Shown: one piece after another, positions 13,651 through 26,993 of the stretch
Position numbering within the stretch: the first letter of the stretch is position 1
Layout: each line of letters opens with the position of its first letter
NCBI GenBank assembly: GCA_013398295.1
Contig: VZSF01001376.1
Span: 91,219 to 155,218 of the forward strand
Direction of reading: 5' to 3'
Length of the DNA: 64,000 nt
Source: Chionis minor
Lineage: Eukaryota; Chordata; Aves; Charadriiformes; Chionididae
Notes under the pieces: model-generated
What the model was told of the DNA's origin: nothing
Databases searched by the model: none
The model's input: the letters and a program-made list of their open reading frames with translations, nothing else
Position numbers and translations under genes: made by a program

Positions 13651-16600
13651 GCTTGCTCCGACTAGTATAGGGCTTCAGACAGAGTAATGTCTCTGGATAC
13701 AAGCAATAAGAATTGTTATGAAATCAGGAAAACAGGAAATTGTCAGGCTACTTTTCTTAAGGGTGACATCCTTTAAAGGTCTTAACATACTTAGCTAAGA
13801 ACCTGTTGCCCAAAGAGGGGAGAATGGTCAAAATTAATTGTTTGGATCCAATAATGGAAACAAAACATTCTTTTCCCTGGATTCTGCTTTTACATCAGTG
13901 GACAGGAGAAGGTATTTCGTGTGCAGCTTACAGTAAGACTCTCAGTAACTTCACTTTGCTGTCATTTTATTAGTAAAGTTTCAGAAAACCACGCCACTCA
14001 GACACTTGCTTTCATTGATTGTGTCAAATATAATTTAAGCGTCATGGTCATGTTCAGTACCTTAACCTTAAAACATTTACTTGACTAGATTGACAAGCTT
14101 ATACCTAAATTAAATGGTTTTGTACTGTTGTTTGAAGCAGGTACTTTTTGGAACGATTATCTGGCTATATTATAGTCCTGTAAAATGCAAGTGTTCTGTA
14201 ACTAGTTTTATTTTTAACATCTAAAGCCAGTCTGAGTTAAAATCCTCTTCCCATTTTTAATAAAATAAAATGCTTAGTATGTGCTAAATTAAAGGTTTTC
14301 AGAAGTTGTGGTTTCTATAGTAATTGTATTTTCATTAATGAATGAATGATTAGGAAGCGAATTCACAGGGGAGGAAGAGTATCTGAGGATTTATGAAAAG
14401 CAAAAATTATTGCCGGGATTTAATGAGTGAGAACGATGGCATATTTTGTGCAGTAATTGCAACCTGTTTTATCTAATCATATGGTACATAAATGAAAGTC
14501 TTTTATTGAATACTATGCCAAAACAAACTAAGTTAAAGCGGATGTCTATTCCCCTTCAGATTTATTTCATCTGAAATTGAGATAGTAAATTGTTGAAATG
14601 AGGCCAGAAAGACAACCAAGATAATCACATCACCAGACCTTAAACATTCCTGTACTGGAAAGAAGCTTTAATTCCACCGATTAATTAATTTTAATCTGTT
14701 TCAATGTTTTATTAATTCCACCGATTAATTAATTTTAATCTGTTTCAATGTTTTATTCACACTGTGCCTTTGATTAGGCTGTACTGGCAGTATTCAGTGC
14801 TTTGGCAGTGTTCTGATTAAATGACAACTTTGATACCAATAAAGATCAAAACACAGGAACAGCTGAGTCTTATTTCTACTTGAACATGGTACAGTAGTTG
14901 TTTCCTTAAATGTTCAATCCAGTAATTAGTTTTGGTATGTGCACAAGACGATGGTAATCAGCCGTCTTCGCAGGTTATGAAGCAATAGGTGTGTTTTGAT
15001 ATTCAGCTAGTTATCTCTTTCTCAGTTAGATAGCAACCCAAAAGCTTATTATTGTAATAATAATAAAAAATTTTACACAATGCTATATTGCTGTTTGGAT
15101 ATTTCACAAAAATACGTAACAATGTTAGAGGTACTGCGTGGTCATGTAGTAGATTGATACTTACACCGTAACCAGAAAGTCACTGCTGTCCTGTTCTAAA
15201 CCATGATAAAGGTGGCTGTTTCTTGGGACGTAGAAAGATTAATCTTCTCTCATTTTTGCACTGTTGAAGCTGCATCAATTTCTAGGACAATTTATTTTTT
15301 TCAAAAGAGGAAAAATCCTGGAACGTTCAAAGTACAGTTTCCGTTAGGTGATAAATACAAGGGTTTAATCTGAAATTCTAACCTCAGAAACTGGAGCTAA
15401 ATTTAGGAGCCTCTAAACAGCAACTTAAGGTGTTTCCAAGTAGAAAAATGAAGCCAGTATGTTACTGGAATTCAAGAATAATGTGATGTGACGTCATTAC
15501 AGCAGTTCCAGCTGGGTGGTTTCTGATAGCCTGGAATTGAACTGGAGCTTGTAAAGGTATAAATCTTTATCTGCTGTGCCTAAGAATTACCATCACTTCT
15601 GGTCAAAAGGTTTGTCAAAATAGGCTGTTGTTCAGGCTAAGAAGTGAGGGCTGAAAGATGATCTTTTTGTCGGAACACCAGGATGCTCCTGGTGTCATGT
15701 GATATTCATCCACCTAGTAACAACACGTGTCACTACCTTACACTTGAGTAATTGCTGAAAACACCTTCCTTTCACATCCAAACAGTAGTTGGGGGACCGT
15801 GATACAGTAAAGTCTATGTCTGATGGTGGGGAGAGTTGAACCTGGTAAATCTCCTCTACCCACTGACAGCCGGTGTAACAAACCACCAAAATATTTGTGA
15901 ATAGGGCAGTAAAATCTCTTAGCAGGGTTAGAACGTTTCAATTTATTTATTTGCTTCTGACATGAACCTTTTCAAATGACTGCTTTCTATCGGGGGCACT
16001 AATTTGTTTATCGAAATGAAAATTTCATGAGGTTTCGGAGGAATTTCTTCATCTGCTATGTAGGAATAGGTGATGCCTTATTCATGCTGGAGAGCAGCCA
16101 ACCGCTATTTTACAAAGCAGTGACTACCGACTCATCGTTATCAGTCACAAGGCGTGTGATATTTCGGTGGTCACCAGTCAATAATTACCAAGGAAAGGAT
16201 TTTGAGAAACTTTTGAAGCACAAAATCATGTTGCACTGAGCCTGGCTTCTCATCTGCCTTCTGAAAGTCACTGTGTATTGTCTGGCTTTTGAGGCAGTCG
16301 GTATCAAAGCCAGAAACGCGATTAATATAATGTAAGGAAATGTCTTTATCAACACCCATCCCCAAAGTTTCATCTGAAAGTTATTGTTCTGTTTCTCTAG
16401 GTGGACTCTTCACAACCCAGCCAACATGGGAATCTCTGATCTTAAATCAGACCAGCTAACAGTTTTTAGACTGACATAAGCATTTTAAGTACTCCCAAGT
16501 TAACATCTATTAAAATACGCTTATTTTATTTAAGAACTGCATTTTTTATAACTAGCTCCCCGTCTCTTTCTCACACACGCCAATACGTATGCTTTTCATT

Positions 16601-17504
16601 GTATTTATTGGATAAGGTGTCACTTGTGGATATTGCAGCACAGTTTATATAAAGCATTAATCCATACACTTAAAGCAGTATTTAAATATTCAACAATACC
16701 ATAACATTTTAAATCCTTGATACGTTTTTCTAATGTCACAGTTTGCAAAGAGTTATTTCCCTTAGTATTTCTAAGAAAGCAAATCAAAAATGAACTTTTT
16801 TTACATGTTTTAAAACACTTGTTTGAGTTTGAAAGGAAACGTGAAAAGAAGACTAATTAACATTGAGGAGCGTAAATCATACAGCGCTTTATTTGTTTAG
16901 GTAGGCAGGCAGAGTTACGCGATAGGGTGGAGGCAGGATATCCTAGTCATCATAAATTTTTCCCCTATAATTATAAGCCCTAATCAGCATTTTATGCGCA
17001 CTTTTCTTTTCCCTTGTGCAAACACCCAGCTAGGCTGATACTGCTCTTTCTGTAGTCGAAAACCCTACAGCGGCGAGTGCGAACACTCTGGTCTTTGTAC
17101 GTGTTTGCCGAGGCCTAGCCGGCTTGGGCTATCAGAATTCATGTGCATAGACAAACTTCTTAAATTTATTAATTTGAGCCATGATGAAAAGAAAAAAGGC
17201 TTTTTCTGTTTTCCTCCAAGTCCTGTTTTAATCAGTCTTATCTGCATACAGAAATCTGGCGGTCTTGGCTATCTGCTCTGAAACAAACATTATAGTTATA
17301 CCACAGCTTTTGTGACCTCGGCTCCAGCAGGATTCCTGCACACTTGCTGACTGCCCATGACTTTAAACCCTTATTTATGGGATACAGGGTCTTGAAGTCC
17401 TCCTAGGTTTTTATCATCACAGAAGAGAAAGCTGGCTGAAATTAACTGGAGCTTCCTGTTATTTGTGAAGTGCCTAGGATAGCAAAATGCTCAGAAATAG
17501 CTGT
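13651..17504. other. Unique AT-rich stretch with one tandem duplication
   Basis: No gene is supportable. It contains the 44-bp tandem duplication at 14668-14757. A TAAT-rich stretch at about 14240-14480 resembles conserved enhancer sequence in composition. A short TAATAATAATAA tract lies near 15053-15066. Open frames are at most about 70 codons and none shows a recognisable domain. Confidence 0.55.
14668..14757. repeat. 44-bp perfect tandem duplication (two copies)
   Basis: The segment beginning TTAATTCCACCGATTAATTA is present twice in direct tandem, period 44, with no mismatch that I can see across both copies (second copy from 14712). The unit ends with the words CTGTTTCAATGTTTTA. A perfect duplication in unique sequence implies a recent slippage or repair event, or an assembly artefact. 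Confidence 0.9.
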
Positions 17505-17747
17505 GAATCATCAAATGGTTTGGGTTCGAAGGGAACTTAAAGACCATCCAGTTCCAAACCCCTGCCCTGGCAGGGAGACCTCCCACCACACCAGGTTGCT
17601 CCAAGCCCCGTCCAACCTGGCCTTGAACCTCCAGGGATGGGGCAGCCACAGCTTCTCTGGGCAACCCCGGCCAGGGGCTCCCCACCCTCACAGCCAGGAA
17701 TTTCTTCCTCATATCTCACCTAAATCTCCCCTCTTTCAGTTTGAAGT
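17505..17747 (-). mobile_element. CR1 LINE fragment, 5'-truncated (type A 3' end)
   Basis: A short reverse-orientation CR1 copy begins GAATCATCAAATGGTTTGGG, in which the ATAGAATGG repeat is mutated. It continues through the CCTGCCCTGGCAGGGAGACC block. The minus strand encodes words such as LAGVAQRSCGCPIPGGSRPG in a shifted frame, corresponding to the RLPREVVEAPSLE-type C-terminal region of ORF2. It ends at the right within the TTTCAGTTTGAAGTT segment. Only about 240 bases remain and there is no intact frame. Confidence 0.92.
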
Positions 17748-17949
17748 TTATCAAGATCTCACCACGCTCCAGATCCACATGGACTGTCACTCTGAGGGTG
17801 TCTGTCCTGTGTCCTGGACACAGTGTGGTTGGGCAATGCCTCAGCTGTAGAGACTTGCTCCAACAGACCATGATGCCCACCTCTACAAACACTTAATTAT
17901 TCGTTGCTCCAGCTATCCTTCATACAGAAATTTGTAATATCGGAGAGAT

Positions 17950-17996
17950 GGTATTGCATTGTATTGGCTGGTATTGCATTGTATTGATCGGTATTG
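17950..17996. repeat. 20-bp tandem repeat, about 2.3 copies
   Basis: The unit GGTATTGCATTGTATTGGCT occurs at 17950, again at 17970 with the last three bases changed to ATC, and begins a third time at 17990 as GGTATTG. It is a short local minisatellite. Confidence 0.85.
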
Positions 17997-20179
17997 TCTT
18001 CTGCTGCCCAGCTGAATCTAGTTCTTGCACTGGCAGAGACCAACCTACATTGTGAGTGGACCAGAGCAGAGGAAAGAATTCTTACACACAAAGATGGGAC
18101 TCACTGACTGCAGGAGCCCCAGAACTGATATATTTTGGGGAGAAGTGGAACAGTTTCGAAACTGGGAAAAAATAATTCTGTGGTGACAGCTGAATGAATC
18201 AACATTAATAATACAATTTTCTCGCTTGGCCTGGTGGCCTTTCAACGTGAGAAGGCGAATTAGCTGAGCTAATTAGCTGAATTCACTTAGCTAAATTTAG
18301 TGGAAGTCTGAGTAGCCCTGAAAATGTGCATGGAGATAATTATTAATATGTTGCGTTCTAGGAATGTAGAAAGACTTTTTCTTTTCAACAGAAGTGAAGT
18401 AAAAACCTTTGTCAGATGCACTTTTTAAGGCAAAATTCTGAAGACAATTTTAAATCCAAAATTTGGGTGCAAGTTCTTCACATGTACCTGACAAAGACTT
18501 GTTGTCTATAACAGCAATGAAACTATACTTGTTTGGTACCTTAGGGATCTATTTAGATCCAGCTTTTATCTTATTTAGCCTCAATACTGAGATCCTTACT
18601 GATACTCAAGATGAGTATCATGAAACTGATAGAAGATACATAACTGGATTTCTAAAAGGACCGGGCCTGAGAGTTATTTTCTGGAAATGTTTTGTCTCGC
18701 TGCGTTGCCGTTGGCGTTCCTTCACATTCTTCTTTGCAGACTGCAGTGGCCTTTTCTTTGTGGAATGGTGTGGATTTTTTTTCTGTTCCTCCTTAATTTT
18801 GGGGGTTTTTTTTCCGTGTTGTTTCTTTCCCAGCTCACCTCTAGCATTGCTGAAGTTATGAGTAAAGTGGAAATTACTAAAGAATTGTTTCTTCAAAGTG
18901 CAGAGTTTGAGTAATGGTCATGGTATTGGCAGCAAAGTAGTGGCTGGGGCAGCAGGAAAGGAGAACAGGCAACGCTCACACGTCTGTTGCAGAAAGGTTG
19001 TAGCCGTGGTTTGAATAACTTTGAGCTTATATTTTTATCTTAGAAACCTTGTTTTATGGGAGAAAACCCCAGGTACTTCCCACTTGGCAGAACCAGTTAC
19101 TGGGAGCTGATCTTGTAGATTTCTATAGGAGAGAGACCTTCTTGCTTGGTCACTTCCTTTGGTCAAGAAGCAGCAAAACTATAGGGTTGGCTCAACAGCG
19201 GAAATGTAAATTATGTTTGAATGTTAGATGTATCATTGAATATGTTTTCATATATTCATTGTATAAGAATTGTTTTAACTTTGTGACTTTTTGCACTCAG
19301 GATTATTTTTGTCAAAATCGAGATTTTTTTTTTTTTTTCAGAACAATATTTGTTAACAAAGACTAGTCACTTTCACAGAAACCTCATACATTTTTTTAAA
19401 AGAAAAACACCTCCACCCCCTTTATTTTTCATAAAACATAAATATTTTCTGACCGGATGATCCTGTTTTACAACCAGCTGTGAGCTGGCATTTATCAAGG
19501 CTGAATTTATTACATAAAAATACGAAAGCAATAAGTTTCTGTAGCGATTCAGTATAAATCAGGTTCATTTTTTAAATAATTATTTAATCAAAACCAGCTG
19601 TGTCTTCTAAGGCCTGATCAGCCAGAGACTAATAGATGAAAGCTAAAACTTGAATATAATCAAATGTGAATGTATAGAAAAATCAATAATCTTTTAGGGT
19701 GCATGCTCTTTGCAAGTAAATGTCAGACTACAATAAAATTCAGACTTCAAGATTTTTCCAAAAAAACCCCCATTTAATAGTTACAGCTCCAGAATGGCAT
19801 GTAATTAGTTACTTTTCTAGGTTAACAAACAATAGTCAACTGTATATAAATGAAAATAAAAGCAAAGCGTATCAATAAAACAATTCTGAAATGGCAGATC
19901 ATAAGGAATGAGATGAATTCAGAAAAAAAAAAATCAGCTGAAAATTACACATGACAGAAATACCAGTATGTGTCGTTGATTTAGCTTTGATTTAGACTTC
20001 ACTAACAACTTCATTTTTGTTGAACAAGTAAGCGAGTTCAGATTGGTTCATTTGGATATGTTTTAAAGTCTTCCTAACTTAATTTTATTAGCAACTCTAT
20101 TAAAGCAGGGGGTTTTATTATTTAGTTTGCCATTATCCATGCTTTCTTTCTACCTTGTTTGTGTACCCTTTCTGAAATT

Positions 20180-20710
20180 TTTGTTATATGATATATACAT
20201 TGTATGCAATACATTATACATACCGCACAAATAGTATTGTATACTTCTGTGCATATGTATATTTATCTGGTGTTATAACTGACAAATTTCTACTTTTTCC
20301 TGTTAGTTTTTCTGTATCTTGTAGGTTTTCATAGGATATACAGTAGCTAATAAACAGAAGATAGCTGCAGTAACTAATTTTTAATTTAAGTTCAGGTTCC
20401 CCTAGGTGGTTTTTGTTTCTTTAGGATCTTTCACCCTAAAAGCTTCAATGGACTGAAGCTGTTGGTGTTAACATCTGGTTTCTCCAGTTTCTTTGGGTTT
20501 ACAAATGTAAAAAGCAAGATGTTCTGTTAAAATAATGAAAGTCATTGAATACGTATAGATGTAACTACATACATACAATAAATCTGTGTATAGTGCATAG
20601 TATATACTAATACATGTAATTTAATATTCAACATATAAGTATATATTAAACATATATATGCTATATGTTCTACACTATTGGTTTTGTCCCATGTCATATA
20701 TAGATAAACT
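20180..20710. repeat. TA-rich low-complexity tracts
   Basis: Two clusters (about 20180-20290 and 20540-20710) are rich in ATATAT, ATACAT and TATGTA words and form an alternating purine-pyrimidine landscape with many small inverted repeats. The sequence is degenerate rather than a clean microsatellite. The intervening 20290-20540 is ordinary AT-rich sequence. Confidence 0.6.
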
Positions 20711-23700
20711 CTACACCGCTCTGGTGTATGTGGCTTGTTAGATCTAAAAATTCTTAGTCCTGTCTTGTTTTGTTATTTTGGTTTGTGTTTTATAGACTTC
20801 TTATGATCCAAAATATTTAAATAGCCACTGTCTTTTTATCATTGGAAGATATTGATTATGCTTCACCAGTTTATGACCTTTTCTTGAAGTACATGGCAGT
20901 CTAACTCATGCTAGCCTTAGAAATTATTCTTTGATAAGTATGTGTGCAGAAAACCAAGTGCCCTTTGTTGCTTTCCTGGCTTTTTATAAGCAATTTACTG
21001 AAGGATAAAGATTTTTCCTGAAGATTCTTTGTCTTCTTTTTCCCACTGGGCAATATTGGAGCAGCTTCTCAAAGACGCTCATTGTCACTGAAGATGGGTA
21101 AGCTGGTCTGGTCCCTTTATGGTGTGTGAAAGAGTAGGAGTTTTGTGTGGTTTTATGTTTGGTTTGTTGGGCATTTTAAGGTTGTTTTTCTGAACAAGAC
21201 AGTCCCAAAGAATACTGCACTGGTTAACTGACTGTACTTAGCATAATTATTAGGAAAACTAAGGCTTAGTAACTAAATTGGCTGAGATCTCATTTCATTT
21301 CCTTTGTATTCCTGTAGACCTCTACCCTCAGGAACTGAGCTGTGGGTTTTACTCGTCAGAGTAGAAGGAAACGGGATGTGGTATTCTCTTGTCCTCAAGG
21401 CTTGAAGGGAGTTCATCTGCGAATTGTTTGGTCTAAAATTTTAAGTCGTGTTGCAAGACGTTTGAAAGTGGGGGAAAAAACCCCTGTAGAGTGCGCGTCT
21501 TCCTTCCATTACTTCCCGAGCGACTTCATTAGCAGCCGTGTAAAATCCTGTGTTTTATCAGATTTCATTTATCTGCATTAAGGATGACCCCATCATGTTT
21601 GTCCATTGTCTGCTTGCTCATACATGAGCTCACAGCTGTCAAACAAGTAATAGGTGGAGGTCCAGTGGGCTGGTACTTCCTGCTCACTTCCAGATGTACT
21701 GATAAAAGAGTCTTTGCTTGGAAGTCTCTCGGGGTTTGAGGGGCTCTCAGAGTCAGGCTGAAGGGTTGGGTTTCTCCCTCGCTGTATCTTAAACACACAG
21801 ACACACAACTCTCAATATCAACAGCGTGAAAGCAAAAAAACTCCAAAAGCCAGAAAGTTTGTTTAGAGATACGCTTTCATTTGGAGTTTCTTGTCCTTTC
21901 TTGAGTCTTAACAAAAACTTCCTAATAATCCCCTCTTATTGTTTATGAAACATCTAATCAGAAGCAACAAAAGTAATTCTGAGTGACAAAAGAAAGCTAC
22001 TGCCTTAGAATATTTTGTTACTTCAAGATGTCCCCTTGCTATTCTTACGCACATCCTCATGGCTGAGTAGGAAAAGTAAATTGAGCATTACCTATTCTGT
22101 TCTACTAGCTTTTTCTCCTTCATAATAAGATAATGCTGAAATTTGGTGTTTCTTCAGAAAATTTTGTCAACACAGATGATCATTTAAGATTCAGAAATTA
22201 TTTAATAGGCAAAACCTGCCATTAATTACAGAGGCAGCTGAATGATAACAGGAAACCAAAGATACTTTCTGTATATATTCACTTGATTCAAATCCTCAAG
22301 TAATTTGAAAGCTTCAGATTCAGAAAATGTATCGGTTTTGACATTAAAATTGGACATATTTAATATAACATCTGTCTAGGCAACTTGCACTGTAGTAGAA
22401 AATAATTTTAAAATAATCTTGGCTCTGGAATATTGCACTGGAACTTGGCAGCTCTCTCTGGCTATTGTGACGCTTGAATTGAGCAGCTCAATCCCCACTA
22501 GGGTGTTAACTGACTTCATCCATAAATAAATTGAGAAATTATAGGTAATTATAAATGCACACAGTTGGCTCTATATATCCGTAGAACTTCTGCAGTGTTT
22601 TGTCTATTGTCAAATCCTTTTTCTGGGAATTAGAGGGTGGGGTGTTTAGTGCTTCAAAAATAAATAAATAAGAAAGGGAAAGGGTGTGTTATTCCTTGAT
22701 CAATTCCAAGCCCAAGTTGGTAAGCTGAGACTTTTATACCCTTAGACTTTTGTAATGCACTGACTGGCTGGGGATAGTTATGGGGAAATGCTAAATCCTT
22801 AATGCTTGACTGGAAATTTTCCCCAAAGATATTGATCTTCCAAGGTGTAATGTGCCTTCTACTAGACAGATGTGTATCAGTGGCAATAACATTCGGGAGA
22901 GTGCCTCATAAAATTCCTTGTGTAACAGGAGTGGAAAGAGGTGAACTTCTGTTAACCTTTTCACAGCGCACCCATGGCCAGATATTTACATTCTGGCAAA
23001 GTACGCAACTTGAGAAAATAAAGGGTGACTTGGTGCAAAGTGATACTTTCTATTATTGATGTTCATAGCAGCACTGAAGGCATTCTACCCAGCTCTGTCC
23101 TGGAATGCCGACGCTGTCGGTATCTCCATGCGAAATGGAGAGACACCGTTCTTCTTGTTGGGGAGCCTGCTGCTGAAACTCATCTGAAGAGGAGAGAGAA
23201 AGCAAATGGTAGCCCAGGAGGTAAAAATGCGGTGGGCAGGGAGAAGGTCAGGGCTTAGGCCCAGATCAGAAGGAGGGGTACAGTCGAGGCTTAAATGTGA
23301 GGAAAAATTTCCATGAAAAATAAAGTTTTTATTGAACATGAAACTTTTTTCCCTATATATAAATTGTGAAACATTTTAAGCATTGACATCCTTACCCAAT
23401 GAAAGTTTATTTGACTTTGGCAGGTAATATTTTAGCTCAGTTAAGGATCTAGGATTTGTTCTATGATTTAAAATAGGCATAGAATATATCTGGTAGTAGG
23501 ATTTTTTTCTTAATAAGGCTGCTGAAACAGAAGATACTGAAATTATCTTTCTGGTGGTCAATGCCGGGGTGAATCTTTTCACATTTTGATGCTGTAGACA
23601 AAAACCTATTCACAGACGAGGGCGCTTTTTTTAACATGTTACTTCCTTCGAAGTCGCAGAAAGCATTTAAAAAGCATGTCTTGACTTAGGAAAACTTGTC

Positions 23701-24379
23701 TGAGATTAACAGCCTGCTGTGCTGTTCACATTTTTTTTTTGTGTTGTAGCTGAAATGTCAGATACACATATGAATGCAAATCTGAGCTTGCAGAATAGTA
23801 GTACTTAACAAGAAATTGAAGTTTGTGGAAAATGTTTGTTCCGTTGATTTTGCGGCTTTAGAACTAACAAGAAGTGATCTGCAAGACTTTCAGAAGTACT
23901 ATTCATACATTTTCAGCAGTATGAGTATAAAACATAGACTTATTTCTGCTTTTGCTTTTTTTTTTTTGGATAATTTTTTAAATGACGTGTCTCAGCCTAC
24001 TTGACATATAAGTATGCAGGTATCATCTGACATGAAACCTATGGTAGTTTATCAGGGTAGAAGGAAACAGCTAAAAACTTCCTTGATTGTTGAATGCTCT
24101 AGATCCTCCTTGTAAAAACAGATGTTACCAAATATTTATCAGCTCGGTCCCTTATGTGGCTGATGACAAATGATGAAAAATAGCTGGACCTACTCTGGAC
24201 CTACTTTCCATCAAGCATATATATGGCTTCTTGAGGGGAAAATTATAAAGCAAAACTCCTTAAATTTGTCCAGTCAATTACTGATAGATATCAGATATTA
24301 CTGTAACTAGACTTTATGTAATGGCAAAAAGAATTAAATCTTTAGAAGAGAATTAAACGTATTTAAATCTGCAATGGGA

Positions 24380-24399
24380 TTTTTTTTTTTTTTTTTTTT
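24380..24399. repeat. Poly(T) run (T20)
   Basis: Twenty consecutive T residues. It could be the reverse-strand tail of an old retrocopy, but no retrocopied gene is recognisable beside it. It lies about 210 bases from the CR1 copy at 24611 and is not part of it, since CR1 ends in short repeats and not poly(A). Confidence 0.9.
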
Positions 24400-24610
24400 G
24401 TACTGGTCTGTTTTCTCTCTCCTTATGGTAACTAGACTCTGTAGCATGCAGTACTGTCTAAAGAGGGTTGCTCTTTAACATTTTGTAGGGAGAATTTGAA
24501 GAAAATTTGGTGACTGTTTTAAAGATGGGGAGAAAAATACAAACTGCAAATGTTTCATTTAGTTTTTTCTTGGGATGAAACAGTAGTCTTTTTCATTTTG
24601 AAACCTTATA

Positions 24611-24868
24611 ATCATAGAATGGTTTAGGTTGGTAGGAATCTTGAAGATCACCTAGTCCCAACCCCCCTGCCCTGGGCAGGGACACCTCCCACTAGACCAG
24701 GTTGCTCCAATCCCTGTCCAACCTGACCTTGAACCTCCAGGGATGGGGCAGCCACAGCTGCTCTGGGCAACCCCAGCCAGGGGCTCACCGCCCTTGGGGT
24801 GAAGAATTTCTTCCTAATATCCAATCTAAATCTGCCCTCTTCCAGTTTGAAACTATCACCCCATTTCT
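24611..24868 (-). mobile_element. CR1 LINE fragment, 5'-truncated (type A 3' end)
   Basis: A reverse-orientation CR1 copy begins ATCATAGAATGGTTTAGGTT and continues through CCCTGCCCTGGGCAGGGACA and the block corresponding to the ORF2 C-terminal end. The conserved GAAGAATTTCTTCCTAATAT and TTCCAGTTTGAAACT segments are present, after which it breaks off. About 258 bases remain. It closely resembles the copies at 17505-17747 and 55004-55554. Confidence 0.94.
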
Positions 24869-26993
24869 ACTTTAGAAGTCAACTGAAGTTAAAAAATAAA
24901 GAAAATGTGAAAAAAATTATATCAAAACAAAAATTGCAATGGAATATTACACCTTGGATTAAGCCAGATATTAGAGGTAGATTAAAATACACTTCTCCTC
25001 TCTGCCCCTTTTAGACATGTTCTTTTCAGAGCTGAAAGGCGTTTTTCATTAATATCAGCCTTACCAGCCAGGAACTGCTGTTGCTGTGATTTTGAGATTT
25101 TTGGTACAAAAGGAAAGACTATAACATTGTTCCATTCATTCTTCTGCGAGACATCACAGAAGATGATTTACAAGCAGTTACTTTTCTAATTCCAAAAGCC
25201 ACAGCATCATAAATGTTCAGAACAACATGCATAATTTGCTTTGCTGTTGTGTTTTTTTTAATCTTTTCAATTTCTACAGCAGAGCTATGGGTGGATATGG
25301 GTTCCCATTGCCATGGGTTGTCATTAGTATTTCTAAAGTTTGTTTTGGTTTGTTTTATTTCCTCTTCAGCCAGAACTGTTGCCTTCCTTTACATTTGGCT
25401 GATTACAAGCCCTGGACTAAGGCCATCTGGCTCAGCTGCAACTCAGATAAGGTCGGCAAGGAGGAATCTTTTGACCAAATGTCAAAACCTGTACCTGCTT
25501 TCTCAGCTGAGAGAGTCTGCCTGCAAGCTGGTCAAATGGCCTTACAGTAGTTTAAACCTTTTCAGTGTCATTTTCTCCTCACTTGAGATAGAACTTTTAA
25601 TTTTTTTTTTTAGTCTTATGCTGATTTTTAACTCCTGATTAATAAGCGACTGAAAGAGAGATTTAAGTCTTAGGTCAGTTCCCTGACAGCTCTTTGTAGA
25701 TAAATAACTGATTCTGCTTTAGACAGAAGAAGGCAGAACTTATTTTGCTTTAGAGTAGAGAGGCGGGTCTCTTATTTGTCAGCTTCCAGATGATGACAAC
25801 AGAGTTTATGCTTGTTTATGAAAGTGTCTTTAGACACACAAGAGCTGCAGACAAAGGCTTTAGGGAATAAACAACAAGTCCAGAATAGGGGAACAGAAGA
25901 GATGTTTTCTGGAGGAGCTATGAAGAAAGCCAAATGACAGCTGTGAAATACTGATGTCTCCTCTCTTCAGAAGAGAGAGCTATGACTGTCCTGGACTTTG
26001 ACACTCAGTATTATTGTGCAGTGTCTTAAAGGACACATTACAAGAGCTTTTAGCTTCCGTTGACATACATGACACCAGGTTTTGCCCACCAAACCCAGTG
26101 TGTTTGAATTTTAGGTTTCCTGAAAGGGCTTGACACATGCCTGTGTAGAAGAGTGGGGGGTGTTAAATCACCTGGGTATGGTTGTAACACTCTGACCCAA
26201 TCTTGGCTTCCAAATGTGAAAAAAATATAGGAAGAAAAAGGTTCTTTTTACCTTTATTCATGTGAGAAGGATCATGGTAGTCTATATGGGCTGTGGTAAG
26301 GCAGTAGGCGAGTTACTCCTTTACTAACTGTCCTCGTCTTGAATTCTGGCGCTACAGCAACCAGCTGGTAATTCCTAGCCTAATATTTAATGATGATAGC
26401 AGTCTCCAAGCTGGCTTCACTAAGACACCCCTGAAAAATTCACAGGCAACATCATCCAACTAAAGAAATTAACCAAAAGAAACCTATCCTCGTGCGCTTG
26501 GGATAAAGACAAAGACCAGTGATGACTTCATCTGATCTCTGCACTACACAATCTCACTTTGAGGGCCAAAGACTAAGTTGACTAACCAGTTTTCCATTAC
26601 TGTTTTATATTTATAAAAATGAATCTATTTCTGCTGTTAAAATGCTGTGATGTTTCTACATCTAAGTCTGTGAATACTTCTACGACCCAAGAAGTTAGTA
26701 AGTGACTGCGGCAGAAGCTTAATGGTCATCAGAAAGAACTTGGGCATTGCTAAATACTTGTGATATTTAGGTAAAATAAGAAATAACTGCATAAATCATT
26801 CAGTAAACAATATCCTTGAGGGAATTACTTTAAGGTCTTGGGAAGAAAGTTGCACTCCTTATGTTCATGAGGTTAGCATTTCCTAAGAATCAGCCCAGTT
26901 TTAATTCGTGTTTGTATTGCTATTTAGTTTTAATCATTCATTGCTGCTTCTTTATTGATTTCATTTTTAGTAAGCTTGATTTAAGTGTCGGTC

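Larger units (their letters stand above)
17748..24610. other. Unique AT-rich non-coding stretch
   Basis: No gene is supportable. A 20-bp tandem repeat lies at 17950-17996. TA-rich tracts with many TATATA and ATACAT words lie at about 20180-20290 and 20540-20710. A T20 run lies at 24380-24399. The largest open frame (18463-18861, 132 codons) ends in a T-rich, phenylalanine-rich tail and matches nothing I recognise. The stretch 22195-22560 has an enhancer-like mix of AT-rich and conserved-looking words but is not identified. Confidence 0.55.

Noticed and set aside
18463..18861. A 132-codon open frame
   Set aside because: The tail is a T-rich low-complexity translation and no homology is recognisable.
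24380..24399. T20 run as the tail of a reverse-oriented processed pseudogene
   Set aside because: No coding or gene-like sequence is recognisable next to it on the side expected for a retrocopy body.
25213..25638. A 141-codon hydrophobic open frame resembling a membrane protein
   Set aside because: Hydrophobicity follows from T-rich sequence. There is no recognisable family, splice context or promoter signal.
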